DNA of 64,000 nt from Microcystis aeruginosa FD4 (GTDB taxonomy: Bacteria; Cyanobacteriota; Cyanobacteriia; Cyanobacteriales; Microcystaceae): the NCBI RefSeq assembly GCF_009792235.1, contig NZ_CP046973.1, positions 620,001-684,000 on the forward strand. Reading direction: 5' to 3'. Shown in pieces: positions 43,019 through 52,360 of the stretch. Both the position numbers and the translations under genes were made by a program. The notes below the pieces were generated by a model, which saw nothing but the letters and a program-made list of their open reading frames with translations, was not told where the DNA came from and did not search any database. The number at the start of each line of letters is the position of its first letter. Position 1 is the stretch's first letter.

Positions 43019-43486
43019 TTAAGGAAGATAGTCAGAATCAAGGATTTCTTCAAGGGTGAAGGGTGATTCAATCGGGAATAAATCAGCAGCAAGTTGATAC
43101 TTTCTGACAGTATCCTCTCTGGCTGCTTGGTAACAATCTATCCAGATTTCAGGAATCAATCTTCTCAGACTTGGACTCTCTTTTAATAAGCGTTGAACTT
43201 GTCGGCGTTGTTCAATAATTGTGCTGCGCCATCCTTGAGCATTTGCTTCCTTTTCAGTTAGCCAGTAAGTCAATTTAAGCAGATGTTCGGCAATGACGGT
43301 TAAGCGACTTTCTAGTTCTCGTTTTTCACTCCTTCCCATCGTTTCAATTTCTTCGATCAAATTTTCTAAGTCTAATTTTTCAAAACGATGTTCTTTGAGT
43401 AAATTGGCGGTTTCCTGTAACCATCCATAGAAATCTTCTTGATAAAGACTTTTACCTGAGGAGACTAAAGACTTTTCGATGCTCAT
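43019..43486 (-). CDS. DUF29 family protein
   Basis: A 155-residue helical protein with the DUF29 pattern: YQEDFYGWLQETANLLKEHRFEKLDLENLIEEIETMGRSEKRELESRL, then HLLKLTYWLTEKEANAQGWRSTIIEQRRQVQRLLKESPSLR. The family is common in cyanobacteria and often near Uma2 genes or other accessory genes. The function is unknown. The C-terminus ends FTLEEILDSDYLP. Confidence 0.85.
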   Translation of the reverse strand: MSIEKSLVSSGKSLYQEDFYGWLQETANLLKEHRFEKLDLENLIEEIETMGRSEKRELESRLTVIAEHLLKLTYWLTEKEANAQGWRSTIIEQRRQVQRLLKESPSLRRLIPEIWIDCYQAAREDTVRKYQLAADLFPIESPFTLEEILDSDYLP

Positions 43487-43585
43487 TTGATGATGACCTA
43501 GAAAAAAGAATTCTTAGATAATTTAGAAGCGAATCCCCGATCTCAAAAAGATTGGCAGAATATCGCAGGATGACCCCTTAAAACA

Positions 43586-44188
43586 TCAGAGCTTTAATTT
43601 TAAGCTAAAATTAGGCAAAACATCTTCACCCGATAAATCAGTGGGATTTTCTAAGATATCTACTTCCTTTCCTTGACGATAAATTTCAACTTGCCGATTC
43701 TGCGGATCGATTAACCAGCCTAACCTTGCGCCATTTTCCCTATACTCAAGCAGTTTTTTTTGTAATTTGTCAAGACTATCGGATTCAGAGCGCAATTCCA
43801 CCACAAAATCGGGACAGAGGGGAATAAATCCCTTTTTCTGCTTAGGGGTTAAAGATTCCCAGCGTTCTCGACTCACCCAAGATAGATCAGGAGAACGAAT
43901 CGCCCCATTTGGTAGTATAAATCCAGTGGAAGAGTCAAACCCGACTCCTAAAGCTTCATTTTCTTCGCACCAGCGACCCAGTTGAGTCGTTAAGCTAAAA
44001 TTACGCTGTCCTGATTCGCCACCTGTCGGGGGATTCACGATTAATTCTCCTTGGGCCGTACGTTCTAATTTTAAGTCACGGTTGACCGCAGCAAGGGCTT
44101 CAAACTGTTCAAGGGTGATAGAGAGAGCGATCGCGCTAGGAATTTCTAAGGAGAGGGTTTCGGGTGAGGTAGTAACTGCTAACATCAT
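43586..44188 (-). CDS. Uma2 family endonuclease-like protein (divergent third copy)
   Basis: A 200-residue Uma2 protein, about half identical to the tandem pair: LKLERTAQGELIVNPPTGGESGQRN, FDSSTGFILPNGAIRSPDLSW, CPDFVVELRSESDSLDKLQKKLLEYRENG and GWLIDPQNRQVEIYRQGK. The Asp and ExK-like residues of the nuclease fold are kept (E-L-R in VVELRSE). It lies in opposite orientation to the pair, with the DUF29 gene between. Confidence 0.87.
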   Translation of the reverse strand: MMLAVTTSPETLSLEIPSAIALSITLEQFEALAAVNRDLKLERTAQGELIVNPPTGGESGQRNFSLTTQLGRWCEENEALGVGFDSSTGFILPNGAIRSPDLSWVSRERWESLTPKQKKGFIPLCPDFVVELRSESDSLDKLQKKLLEYRENGARLGWLIDPQNRQVEIYRQGKEVDILENPTDLSGEDVLPNFSLKLKL

Positions 44189-44372
44189 CGTTTTATAGCG
44201 TGCAACTTATACTATTAAAGATTATTTGTCAAGTTTTTGCTCAGACTTCTTTAGCTTGCGCTGACCAAATTCCCGATTTTTTGGGGAAACTTCCACCTCG
44301 ATCGGGCGGTTTCACTAAATAACAGGTTACAATAGCCAATAATTAACTAAATTTACCTAAAAACTATCGATC

Positions 44373-45968
44373 GTGTTCTACGCTATTGATTTCGGAACCA
44401 GTAATACCGTCATTACTCGTTGGAATGGGGCGACAAATAGGGCCGAGACCGTGAAATTATCGGAGTTATCCCAACAAATAGCCGACAATCCGCCCCTAAT
44501 TCCCAGTTTACTCTATATTAAATCAGCCAATCCTCTGCAAGTAATTGCCGGTCAAGCAGTGCGTGATCGGGGTTTAGATATCGATCGAGAGCCGCGTTTT
44601 TTTCGTCGCTTTAAACGAGGTATCGGGGCAAAAATTCAAGGATTTTTACCGGAATTAGAGGAAACTGTCCTCAGTTTCGAGCGGGTTGGCCAATGGTTTC
44701 TTGATAGCATCATCGACCACTTAAAAAACACCACCCCGGAAACCCCCCAATCTCTAGTTTTAACCGTCCCCGTCGATAGTTTTGAAAGTTACCGCAATTG
44801 GTTAAGTAATGTCTGTCAGGGATGGGAAATCGAACAAATTCGACTAATTGATGAACCCACGGCCGCCGCTTTGGGTTATGGAACCACGGGTGATCAGGTG
44901 ATTTTAGTGGTAGATTTTGGCGGTGGCACCCTCGATCTTTCTTTGGTACAATTAGATTTAGATAATCCTCAAAAAAATCAAGGTTTTATTCTCAAGTGGG
45001 GAGAAAAACTTTTAGGCAATAATTCCGCCCAAAAAACTAAACTAGCGAGAGTTTTAGCTAAAGCAGGTACAAATTTAGGGGGGTCAGATATCGACGATTG
45101 GATCGTCGATTATTTTGCCCAAAAGCAATCTTTAGCGAAAACTTCCCTGACTACTCGTCTAGCAGAAAGATTAAAAATTAAACTTTCTTCCCAATTAACC
45201 GCCGAGGAGGTATATTTTGATCAGGAAAATTTCGAGAGTTACGAGTTAAGCTTAGATCGAGAACAATTGACCGATATTCTCAAACAACAAAACTTTTTTA
45301 ATCAATTAGATGATTTAATGACGGGAGTTTTGCAACAGGGAAGACGCAATGGAGTTGAAGTTAGCGATATCGATGCGGTGTTATTAGTCGGGGGAACTGT
45401 ACAAATTCCGGCGGTAAAAGATTGGGTGCGACAGTATTTTGATAGTAGTAAAATTAAAGAGGATCGACCCTTTGAAGCGATCGCTTTGGGAGCGTTACAA
45501 TTAGCCCAAGGTTATCAAGTCAAAGATTTTCTCTATCATAGCTACGGGATTCGTTACTGGAATCGTCGCAAAAATACCCACGCTTGGCATCCGATTATTA
45601 ACTCTGGACAACCCTATCCTATGGAAAAACCCGTGGAATTAGTCCTAGGTGCTTCCGTGGACAATCAACCTAGCATTGAATTAATTATCGGCGAATTGGG
45701 GACAGAAAGGGGGGCGATCGAGGTCTATTTTGATGGTGATAAATTAATTACTCGTTCCCTCGCTAATGGAGAAACTAGCGTCCAACCCTTAAATGATCGC
45801 GAGGGGGCCCGATCAATCGCTAAACTCGCTCCTTTAGGTTTCCGGGGCAAAGATCGCATTAAAGTGCAGTTCTGGATTGATGATCAGTGTTTTCTGCGGA
45901 TTAATGTGGAAGATTTACTCAGTCAAGAATTGTTACTGAATAATCAAATCGTCACCAAATTAAGCTAG
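44373..45968 (+). CDS. Hsp70-family (DnaK-like) protein
   Basis: A 531-residue actin-fold ATPase. It has the phosphate-1 motif YAIDFGTSNTVITRWN, LIDEPTAAALGYG, phosphate-2 VVDFGGGTLDLSLVQLD and the adenosine motif VLLVGGTVQIPAVKDW. The C-terminal half is shorter and different from DnaK (531 against about 640 residues). It has a reduced substrate-binding domain and no lid, as in other cyanobacterial Hsp70-like proteins of unknown role. The start is GTG. No DnaJ or GrpE is adjacent. Confidence 0.88.
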   Translation: MFYAIDFGTSNTVITRWNGATNRAETVKLSELSQQIADNPPLIPSLLYIKSANPLQVIAGQAVRDRGLDIDREPRFFRRFKRGIGAKIQGFLPELEETVLSFERVGQWFLDSIIDHLKNTTPETPQSLVLTVPVDSFESYRNWLSNVCQGWEIEQIRLIDEPTAAALGYGTTGDQVILVVDFGGGTLDLSLVQLDLDNPQKNQGFILKWGEKLLGNNSAQKTKLARVLAKAGTNLGGSDIDDWIVDYFAQKQSLAKTSLTTRLAERLKIKLSSQLTAEEVYFDQENFESYELSLDREQLTDILKQQNFFNQLDDLMTGVLQQGRRNGVEVSDIDAVLLVGGTVQIPAVKDWVRQYFDSSKIKEDRPFEAIALGALQLAQGYQVKDFLYHSYGIRYWNRRKNTHAWHPIINSGQPYPMEKPVELVLGASVDNQPSIELIIGELGTERGAIEVYFDGDKLITRSLANGETSVQPLNDREGARSIAKLAPLGFRGKDRIKVQFWIDDQCFLRINVEDLLSQELLLNNQIVTKLS

Positions 45969-46051
45969 ACTTAGCTCCAGCTAAAAATCAAGTGCAGACT
46001 CATAGTAAGTTTGCACTGATATTATCGAGATATTCTGTTTTACTGGTGGCT

Positions 46052-46183
46052 TTATCGACTGTGATCGCGCACGGGGATCGGGATTAGTTCGGGTTCGGGT
46101 TCGGGTTCCGGACCAAAAACACTCTCGATCAGTTTGCGCGCCCATTCTCTCAATTTTTCTATCACTTCATCTAAATAGTCCAT
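46052..46183 (-). CDS. Small 43-residue protein with amphipathic helix and EPEPEP tail
   Basis: It encodes MDYLDEVIEKLREWARKLIE, then SVFGPEPEPEPELIPIPVRD and a short basic end. The first 22 residues form a clear amphipathic helix and the Pro/Glu repeat follows. AAAGGAG stands about 11 bases before the ATG. Similar small proteins ending in EPEPELIPIPV occur in other cyanobacteria as far as I recall. The function is unknown. It sits alone between hsp70-like and cinA. The rest of the 420-base gap shows no gene. Confidence 0.6.
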   Translation of the reverse strand: MDYLDEVIEKLREWARKLIESVFGPEPEPEPELIPIPVRDHSR

Positions 46184-46390
46184 TGACCAAATGGCTCCTT
46201 TGAGATACTAGCTATGAGTTTTCGTCGATTGATCCCCGCAACAGCCACGCAAAAGCCTGATTCTAGAGAATTTTAACTAATTTTCGTCGTTTGGCTGTTC
46301 AATCTGACGAACGGGGGAATCTATATCTTGTATTTATATTAAGCTTAACATAGGTTTTTAGTCTGAGTATATATTCTTGGCAATTCTTTT

Positions 46391-47644
46391 TTAAGATATT
46401 GTTAATAAATTCCGGCGTAGGCGATCAAGGGCGGTATAGGCACTAATCTGGCGAATTGTCAAGCGATCTCGATTTTCTCCGAAACGATGCTCTGATACGA
46501 TAACTTTTCCGTCAGGACTGGCTAAACCGATATAAACTAAGCCCACAGGTTTCGTCTCACTGCCTCCTCCCGGTCCGGCAATACCCGTGATACTGATCCC
46601 CCAATCCGTAGCGAGGCGTTTTTGCACCCCTAGCGCCATCTGTTGGGCAACAATGGCACTTACAGCCCCGACATTATTTAAATCCCGCTCATTTACGTCT
46701 AAGAGGGCGACTTTTACCCGATTATCGTAGGAAATAACCCCACCCCAAAAATAATCGGAACTGCCGGCGATTTGGGTGATAATTTCCCCTAATCCCCCTC
46801 CGGTACAGGATTCTGCCACACTCAAAGTTTGTTTTTGCCGCCGCAAAAGTTCCCCCACCACCGAGGGTAAAGTATCATCATCAGCCCCAAAATAATCTAA
46901 TCCAGCGATTTCCTTAATTTCCGTCGCTACTGGTTCAATTACCTGCAAAGCTGCCTCTAAAGAAGGGGCTTTCGTCGCAATTCGCAAACGCACTTCGCCT
47001 AAACCAGCATAGGGGGCAACGGTGGGATTAGTCAGATCAAATAAATGGGCAACTTTTTCCGCTAAAGCTGACTCACCGATACCGCGAAATTTGAGGGAAC
47101 GACGATAAATCCTCTCTTTGCCCCATCCTTGACTTTCTAGGTAAGGAATCGCCGTTTCTACCCACATTCGCTTCATTTCTGAGGGTACTCCAGGGAAAGT
47201 GAGAATAGTCACGTCAGCTTGTGGTTGCCAGATCATGCCGGGAGCGGTTCCCGTCGGATTTGGCAAAAAATCGGCTCCCACGGGTATTAAAGCCTGTTTA
47301 CTGTTACTAGGGGGCATTTCTCGCCCTAAAATCGTAAATTTAGCTTCGATTTCTGCTAAAATCTCCTGATCTTCTCTGAGGGGCGTTTGAAAAAAATCGG
47401 CGATTGTTTCTGTGGTTAAATCATCGGGAGTTGGTCCCAGTCCACCGGTGAAAATTAAAATTGAAGAACGTTCCAGGGCAATAGCGATCGCTTGTTTCAG
47501 TCTTTCCACATTATCCCCCACCACCGTTTGATAATAATGGGGAATGCCTAATTTTGCCAATTCTAGGGCTAAATATTGGGCGTTAGTGTTAACTATATCC
47601 CCTAATAATAATTCCGTTCCTACACAAATAATTTCAGCGGCCAT
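46391..47644 (-). CDS. cinA: CinA-family protein (competence/damage-inducible, NMN deamidase domain)
   Basis: A 417-residue protein with an N-terminal MoCF-like/COG1058 domain (AAEIICVGTELLLGDIVNTNAQYLA, IFTGGLGPTPDDLTTE) and a C-terminal PncC-type amidase (SVAESCTGGGLGEIITQIAGSSDYFWGGVISYDN, GITGIAGPGGGSETKPVGLVYIG). It likely hydrolyses ADP-ribose and deamidates NMN in pyridine-nucleotide recycling. The ATG giving MAAEIICVG was preferred over a TTG four codons earlier. Confidence 0.93.
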   Translation of the reverse strand: MAAEIICVGTELLLGDIVNTNAQYLALELAKLGIPHYYQTVVGDNVERLKQAIAIALERSSILIFTGGLGPTPDDLTTETIADFFQTPLREDQEILAEIEAKFTILGREMPPSNSKQALIPVGADFLPNPTGTAPGMIWQPQADVTILTFPGVPSEMKRMWVETAIPYLESQGWGKERIYRRSLKFRGIGESALAEKVAHLFDLTNPTVAPYAGLGEVRLRIATKAPSLEAALQVIEPVATEIKEIAGLDYFGADDDTLPSVVGELLRRQKQTLSVAESCTGGGLGEIITQIAGSSDYFWGGVISYDNRVKVALLDVNERDLNNVGAVSAIVAQQMALGVQKRLATDWGISITGIAGPGGGSETKPVGLVYIGLASPDGKVIVSEHRFGENRDRLTIRQISAYTALDRLRRNLLTIS

Positions 47645-47845
47645 AATTTTTAACAATTAGCTTAAGATTTTCAATTTTGATCATCAACTGATCTCCTGTA
47701 ACCACGGTTCGATCGGGTTTCGGTAACGATGGTCATGGAAGTTAACAATACCAGTGCGCTCCAACATTATACCAGTAAGCTATCAACAATCAAGGTCTTT
47801 TATATTGAAGGCCACTTTGTTGCTGAACAGCCCATATATGATTCT

Positions 47846-47930
47846 GGGTAGGCATCTCAATTTTGGAGAAATATCTATATTACATTTGGGCGCACGCGAT
47901 GCGCCCCTACCATTGGCGCGATAATATTGA
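47846..47930. repeat. Dispersed palindromic repeat, second copy
   Basis: It matches 23460-23540: GGCATCTCAATTTTGG, then GGGCGCACGCGATGCGCCCC, then TACCATTGGCGCGATAATATT. The core is a hairpin with 7-base arms GGGCGCA/TGCGCCC. Confidence 0.75.
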
Positions 47931-47951
47931 TGAAATCGACTCTTGACAAGA

Positions 47952-48140
47952 TCAAACATTAATTTCAGTTTTACGACAGTTAAGAGGTTCTTCGTTACTT
48001 GGTATGGTTCGATCGGGTGGCATAAGACGGATGCGATTATCCCCTAGAGTTTGTCCCACCCCCACCGGACAACTCCTCTGGTAAACCACCGTACACAATC
48101 CCGACGTGGCAATATCACCCCTTTTGCCCACAATTGCCCG
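47952..48140 (-). pseudogene. C-terminal fragment of an unidentified gene
   Basis: An open frame on this strand, with no start codon, reads AIVGKRGDIATSGLCTVVYQ, then RSCPVGVGQTLGDNRIRLMP and PDRTIPSNEEPLNCRKTEINV before a stop. Its composition is protein-like, with paired cysteines. Its beginning is cut off by an AATTATGA repeat array. The parent family is not recognised. Confidence 0.35.
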
Positions 48141-48142
48141 TA

Positions 48143-48211
48143 TGAATGATGAATTATGAATTATGAATGATGAATTATGAATGATGAATTATGAATGATG
48201 AATTATGAAGT
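48143..48211. repeat. AATTATGA/AATGATGA array
   Basis: Eight to nine tandem ATGAATTATGA or ATGAATGATGA units. Shorter forms recur at 8406-8436 and 48470-48490. From 48212 to 48580 only further short repeats are seen. Confidence 0.85.
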
Positions 48212-48581
48212 CGGTAGAGGCAATTATCAGGGTGAGAGCATCTCAAAAGCTATTGACAATTGGCCAATTTTGTGATCCGCATGGGCATTTCAGGTGATAC
48301 CAGTCAATCAGAATAGTTACGAAATCTTCACATTTGGTCGATTTTTGCTTAACAATTGAGATGGCCAATTCTCCTCAAATATGCCTGAATCGCTCTCTGG
48401 GTAAGCAAATTACACAAAGTTCATTTTGTCAAGGATTGTTAAGATGCGCTTACCCTGAGGGAATTATCAATTATCAATTATCAATTATGAAGTGGGAAGA
48501 TGGGGTGATGGGGAGATGGGGTGTTATACTCAAAAAAAGAGCAACTCATTAACTTTAGTCTATAGTTTGTGAACTTCTGAA

Positions 48582-48971
48582 ATGAAAGATAACACTCTGT
48601 CAACAGCTTCAAGAGAAGAAATTAAATCTGCTTTACAGTTCTTAATTGAACAACCGAATAGCCCACTGAAAACAGTTAAATTAGCTACTGCTACTGCTAG
48701 GATTGATGAGGCTCCCCGTCAATTCTGGAAGAGTTTAGACTCAATTGTCGCCCTCAAGTGTGGAATTACAAAAGGGAAGAGATTAGATTTACTCAAAACT
48801 GTCTTTTATCTCACTCCTCAATCTCAACAAGCTGCAGTGATTGAGGAATTTTCAGAAGAAACTCTCAAACTCAAGACTGTTTCGGAATTAAAGAGTCTAG
48901 CCAAAGAAAAGGGAATCGTTGGTTTAAGCAAGATGAAGAAAGCAGAGCTAGTCAAAATATTAGCGCAATAA
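48582..48971 (+). CDS. Small protein with Rho-N/SAP-like C-terminal helix-hairpin
   Basis: A 129-residue protein. The N-terminal two thirds is helical and not recognised (REEIKSALQFLIEQPNSPLKTVKLA). The end, SELKSLAKEKGIVGLSKMKKAELVKILAQ (about residues 100-129), matches the Rho N-terminal / SAP-like nucleic-acid-binding motif. It is probably a nucleic-acid-associated protein. It has no co-directional neighbour. The upstream region is repeat-rich. Confidence 0.6.
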   Translation: MKDNTLSTASREEIKSALQFLIEQPNSPLKTVKLATATARIDEAPRQFWKSLDSIVALKCGITKGKRLDLLKTVFYLTPQSQQAAVIEEFSEETLKLKTVSELKSLAKEKGIVGLSKMKKAELVKILAQ

Positions 48972-49069
48972 CAAATCACTCCACTATCAATTATGAATTA
49001 TGAGTTAGGAAGTGGGGGAGTGTGGGGAGAAAAAAGCTGCCTCCTGTCTCCTGTCTCCTGTCTCCTGAC

Positions 49070-49786
49070 TTAGCCCTTCAGCAATAAATCGCTAATTTCC
49101 GACTGACAATGACCAATTAAACGATTAAGCGCTGTTTTTCCTTGTTTACCCTGATAATCTGAGCGATCGCTTTCAGTAATTTCGTAGGGACGACCGATCG
49201 CCACCTTAACACGATGATAAAATACAACAGGATGCCAACCATCTTGATCGAATAAAGGTTCTGTGGTATCTAACCAGCGTAGCAAACGCACGGGAAAAGG
49301 ACTAATAGCAGTTTCCGACTCGGAGAGAATAGCCACAGGTAAGACAGATAAATTCTCCACGGGACAACGCAGGGCTAAATGGGCAAATCCGCTTTGAAAA
49401 CGGCTAATTTGACGAGGGGCAGTCAAATTTAACATCGGCGATCCACCTTCTGGAAATAAACCGATCCATCGTCCGGACTGTAAAAAATCCGTTGCTTGCC
49501 GAAAAAAAGTCCGGTGGCGTTTTTCAGGGGTATCAAAGGGAAAACAGCCCAATTCTCCGATTAATTCTCGCAAAAGCGGCGTTTTTCCCATGTAGTGATG
49601 ACAGGCGATCGGGAGAGTTTTGCCCAAAGCTTGAATTAAGATCGGCGCGTCCAGAAAGCTGCGATGGTTACTTACCACGATCGCCACTCCTTGGCCGGGT
49701 AGATTTTCTTGACCGACGGTAAACAGACCCGTGCGCGTGGTATCAAGAATTAAACGAGAGGTAGATAGGGGGGTAAGCAGCGTCAT
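49070..49786 (-). CDS. PlsC-type 1-acyl-glycerol-3-phosphate acyltransferase family protein
   Basis: A 238-residue acyltransferase with motif I NHRSFLDAP (the Hx4D catalytic pair), a motif II-like ELGCFPFDTPEKRHRTFF and motif III LFPEGGSPML. It likely acylates a lysophospholipid or another glycerol substrate at the membrane. There is no strong transmembrane helix. It is divergent from metG, with about 150 bases between the two starts. Confidence 0.85.
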   Translation of the reverse strand: MTLLTPLSTSRLILDTTRTGLFTVGQENLPGQGVAIVVSNHRSFLDAPILIQALGKTLPIACHHYMGKTPLLRELIGELGCFPFDTPEKRHRTFFRQATDFLQSGRWIGLFPEGGSPMLNLTAPRQISRFQSGFAHLALRCPVENLSVLPVAILSESETAISPFPVRLLRWLDTTEPLFDQDGWHPVVFYHRVKVAIGRPYEITESDRSDYQGKQGKTALNRLIGHCQSEISDLLLKG

Positions 49787-49939
49787 GAAAAAAAAATCGG
49801 CCTTAAGATTGTTTTTATTGACTTAGATCACAACTAAAGGATAAAACAGAATTAGAGGATCATAAAATATGGACATTATGTCCCAATCATCTACGGATCA
49901 GCCTTGCGGCGGCATCGTCTATTTAAGAAAATAAATTTC

Positions 49940-51553
49940 ATGAATGATTTAAATGAGCGAAAAACATTTGCTTTGACAACACCTCTTTATTATGTCAACG
50001 ATATCCCTCACATCGGTAGTGCTTACACGACGATCGTAGCGGATGTTATGGCACGATGGCAGCGGTTACAGGGCAATTCTGTTCTCTTGATTACAGGAAC
50101 CGACGAACACGGACAGAAAATCGAACGGACTGCGGCAGCCAAAGGACTCAATCCCCAGGAACACTGCGATCGCATCGCCACCAGTTTTGCCAATCTCTGG
50201 GCAAAGCTACATATCCAGTATGATCGCTTTAGTCGCACCACTGCCCCCCGTCATCAGGCAATTGTTAACGAATTTTTTGAAAGAGTCTGGGAAAAGGGCG
50301 ATATCTATCTCGATCGCCAACAGGGTTGGTATTGCGTCGCCTGTGAAGAATTTAAGGAAAAAAGAGAACTGTTAGATAATGGCTGTTGTCCCATTCATAC
50401 TAATCTGGCCGCCGAATGGCGCGACGAGGAAAACTATTTTTTCCGTCTCTCTAAATACCAAGCACAACTAGAACAAATTTACCAAGAGCAACCCAATTTT
50501 ATTCAACCGGAAAGCCGGCGTAATGAGGTTCTCAACTTCGTCAACCAAGGACTACAGGACTTCTCCATCTCTAGGGTTAATGTCGCTTGGGGGTTTCCCA
50601 TTCCCCACGATGGTCAGCATACCATCTACGTTTGGTTTGATGCCCTTCTTGGCTATGTTACCGCCCTTCTCGACCCCGAAGACGAACCCACCCTAGAAAA
50701 TGCCTTGGCCAAATGGTGGCCGATCGATCTGCATCTGATCGGTAAAGATATATTAAGATTCCATGCCATTTATTGGCCGGCTATGCTAATGTCGGCAGGT
50801 TTACCCTTGCCCAAAAGAGTGTTCGGCCATGGCTTTTTGACCAAAGACGGGCGGAAAATGGGCAAAAGTCTCGGTAATACCCTCGATCCCTTCGATTTGG
50901 TTGATCGCTACGGGGCCGATGCCGTCCGTTACTATTTCGTCAAAGAGATTGAATTAGGACAGGATGGCGATTTTCAGGAAACCAGATTTGTGAATATTCT
51001 TAACGCGGATTTAGCCAACGATTTAGGCAACCTCCTCAATCGCACCCTAGGCATGGTCAAAAAATACTGCCAAAATATCCCCCCCCAGTTGACCGGCGTA
51101 GATATCCCGAACGATAATCGTCTTAAGAATATGGGGATTAATCTAGGGGTCATTGTTGAACAGAAGTATGATGCGCTACAATTTAATCAAGCCTGTGAGG
51201 AAATATTGGCGTTAATTCGTGCTAGTAACAAGTTTATCGATGAGAGTGCGCCCTGGAGTTTATTTAAACAGAAACAACAAGCAGCAGTAGAAAAAGTCCT
51301 CTATGCGGTTTTGGAATCAGTAAGACTCTGTGCCTACCTACTTTCACCGATAATACCGACCTTGAGCAGTAAAATTTATCAACAACTAGGTTTTGTTATT
51401 GATTTTAATACTTTCAGGTCGGAGGACGGGGAAAACTCCCCTGATGGTGTCTCTTTTTCCAAACACTGTCAATGGGGATTACCCACAAATCCACAACTAG
51501 GAACACCTGAACCGATCTTTTCTAAACTAGAACTGCCGTTAAACGATTCCTAA
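49940..51553 (+). CDS. metG: Methionyl-tRNA synthetase
   Basis: A 537-residue class I synthetase. The HIGH motif is PHIGSAYTT and the KMSKS-like motif is DGRKMGKSLGNT. A zinc-binding CVACEEF...CCPIH region suggests the one-zinc form. It charges tRNA-Met. There is no C-terminal tRNA-binding extension, so it is of the short bacterial type. ATG at 49940 (MNDLNERKTFALTTPLYYVND) was chosen; a reading frame 12 codons longer lacks conservation. Confidence 0.95.
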   Translation: MNDLNERKTFALTTPLYYVNDIPHIGSAYTTIVADVMARWQRLQGNSVLLITGTDEHGQKIERTAAAKGLNPQEHCDRIATSFANLWAKLHIQYDRFSRTTAPRHQAIVNEFFERVWEKGDIYLDRQQGWYCVACEEFKEKRELLDNGCCPIHTNLAAEWRDEENYFFRLSKYQAQLEQIYQEQPNFIQPESRRNEVLNFVNQGLQDFSISRVNVAWGFPIPHDGQHTIYVWFDALLGYVTALLDPEDEPTLENALAKWWPIDLHLIGKDILRFHAIYWPAMLMSAGLPLPKRVFGHGFLTKDGRKMGKSLGNTLDPFDLVDRYGADAVRYYFVKEIELGQDGDFQETRFVNILNADLANDLGNLLNRTLGMVKKYCQNIPPQLTGVDIPNDNRLKNMGINLGVIVEQKYDALQFNQACEEILALIRASNKFIDESAPWSLFKQKQQAAVEKVLYAVLESVRLCAYLLSPIIPTLSSKIYQQLGFVIDFNTFRSEDGENSPDGVSFSKHCQWGLPTNPQLGTPEPIFSKLELPLNDS

Positions 51554-51653
51554 AGGAATTTTTTAATAACTCTATTTTTTCAGGTCTGTTGTCCTTTGGG
51601 ATACAACTGGCAAACGCTCAACACTAGACTTTTAACAAACGAGGGAAAATAAA

Positions 51654-52259
51654 ATGTTTGATGATTATGACACGGCCCCAGTCTTCACCCCCGAACAAGT
51701 GTTAGAAAATCGCGGTCGTGTGGCGATTTTCATCGATGGTTCTAATTTATTTTATGCGGCTCTGCAATTAGGTATCGAAATTGACTACACCAAACTACTT
51801 TGTCGTTTAACTGCCGGTTCTCGTCTCTTGCGGGCCTTCTTTTATACTGGAGTTGATCGCACTAACGAAAAACAGCAGGGATTCCTCCTCTGGATGCGTC
51901 GCAACGGTTATCGAGTCATCGCTAAAGACCTAGTACAATTACCCGATGGTTCCAAAAAAGCCAATCTCGACGTGGAAATCGCCGTGGATTTAATGGCGCT
52001 AGTCGGTTCCTATGATACCGCAGTCATTGTCAGTGGTGATGGGGATTTGGCCTATGCTGCCGATTCCGTCAGTTACCGCGGTGCGCGAGTGGAAGTGGTT
52101 AGTTTGCGATCGATGACCAGTGATAGTTTAATTAATGTAGCCGATCGCTATGTTGATCTAGATCAAATCAAAGAAGAAATTCAAAAAACTAGCAAACATC
52201 ACGTTAGTTATAATAATTTCCCCGTCAGCGTCTTAGACCAAGATCGTAGCAGTCGCTAG
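51654..52259 (+). CDS. NYN-domain protein (LabA-like)
   Basis: A 201-residue PIN-like NYN protein. The acidic site residues are in VAIFIDGSNLFYAA, ANLDVEIAVDLMALV and VIVSGDGDLAYAADSV. It is close in layout to cyanobacterial LabA, a clock-output factor, and to NYN RNases in general. A role in RNA cleavage or clock output is inferred from family only. A purine-rich GAGGGAAAAUAAA-type leader precedes the ATG. A short repeat array follows the stop. Confidence 0.87.
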   Translation: MFDDYDTAPVFTPEQVLENRGRVAIFIDGSNLFYAALQLGIEIDYTKLLCRLTAGSRLLRAFFYTGVDRTNEKQQGFLLWMRRNGYRVIAKDLVQLPDGSKKANLDVEIAVDLMALVGSYDTAVIVSGDGDLAYAADSVSYRGARVEVVSLRSMTSDSLINVADRYVDLDQIKEEIQKTSKHHVSYNNFPVSVLDQDRSSR

Positions 52260-52360
52260 ACAAATTCAGCAAAAATCAAGTTTAAGGTGGGTAATTCCCA
52301 CCTTTTTCAGTTATCAGTGACCAGTTATCAGTGACCACTCCCCATCTGCTGCCTCCTCAA

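Noticed and set aside
47715..47740. Short match to the fabZ start (TCGGTAACGATGGTCAT)
   Set aside because: Only 17 bases match and no further fabZ sequence follows, so a chance or repeat-borne match is possible and no feature is claimed.
48334..48552. Plus-strand open frame of 72 codons
   Set aside because: The peptide shows no domain, ends in translated repeat sequence and has no ribosome binding site.
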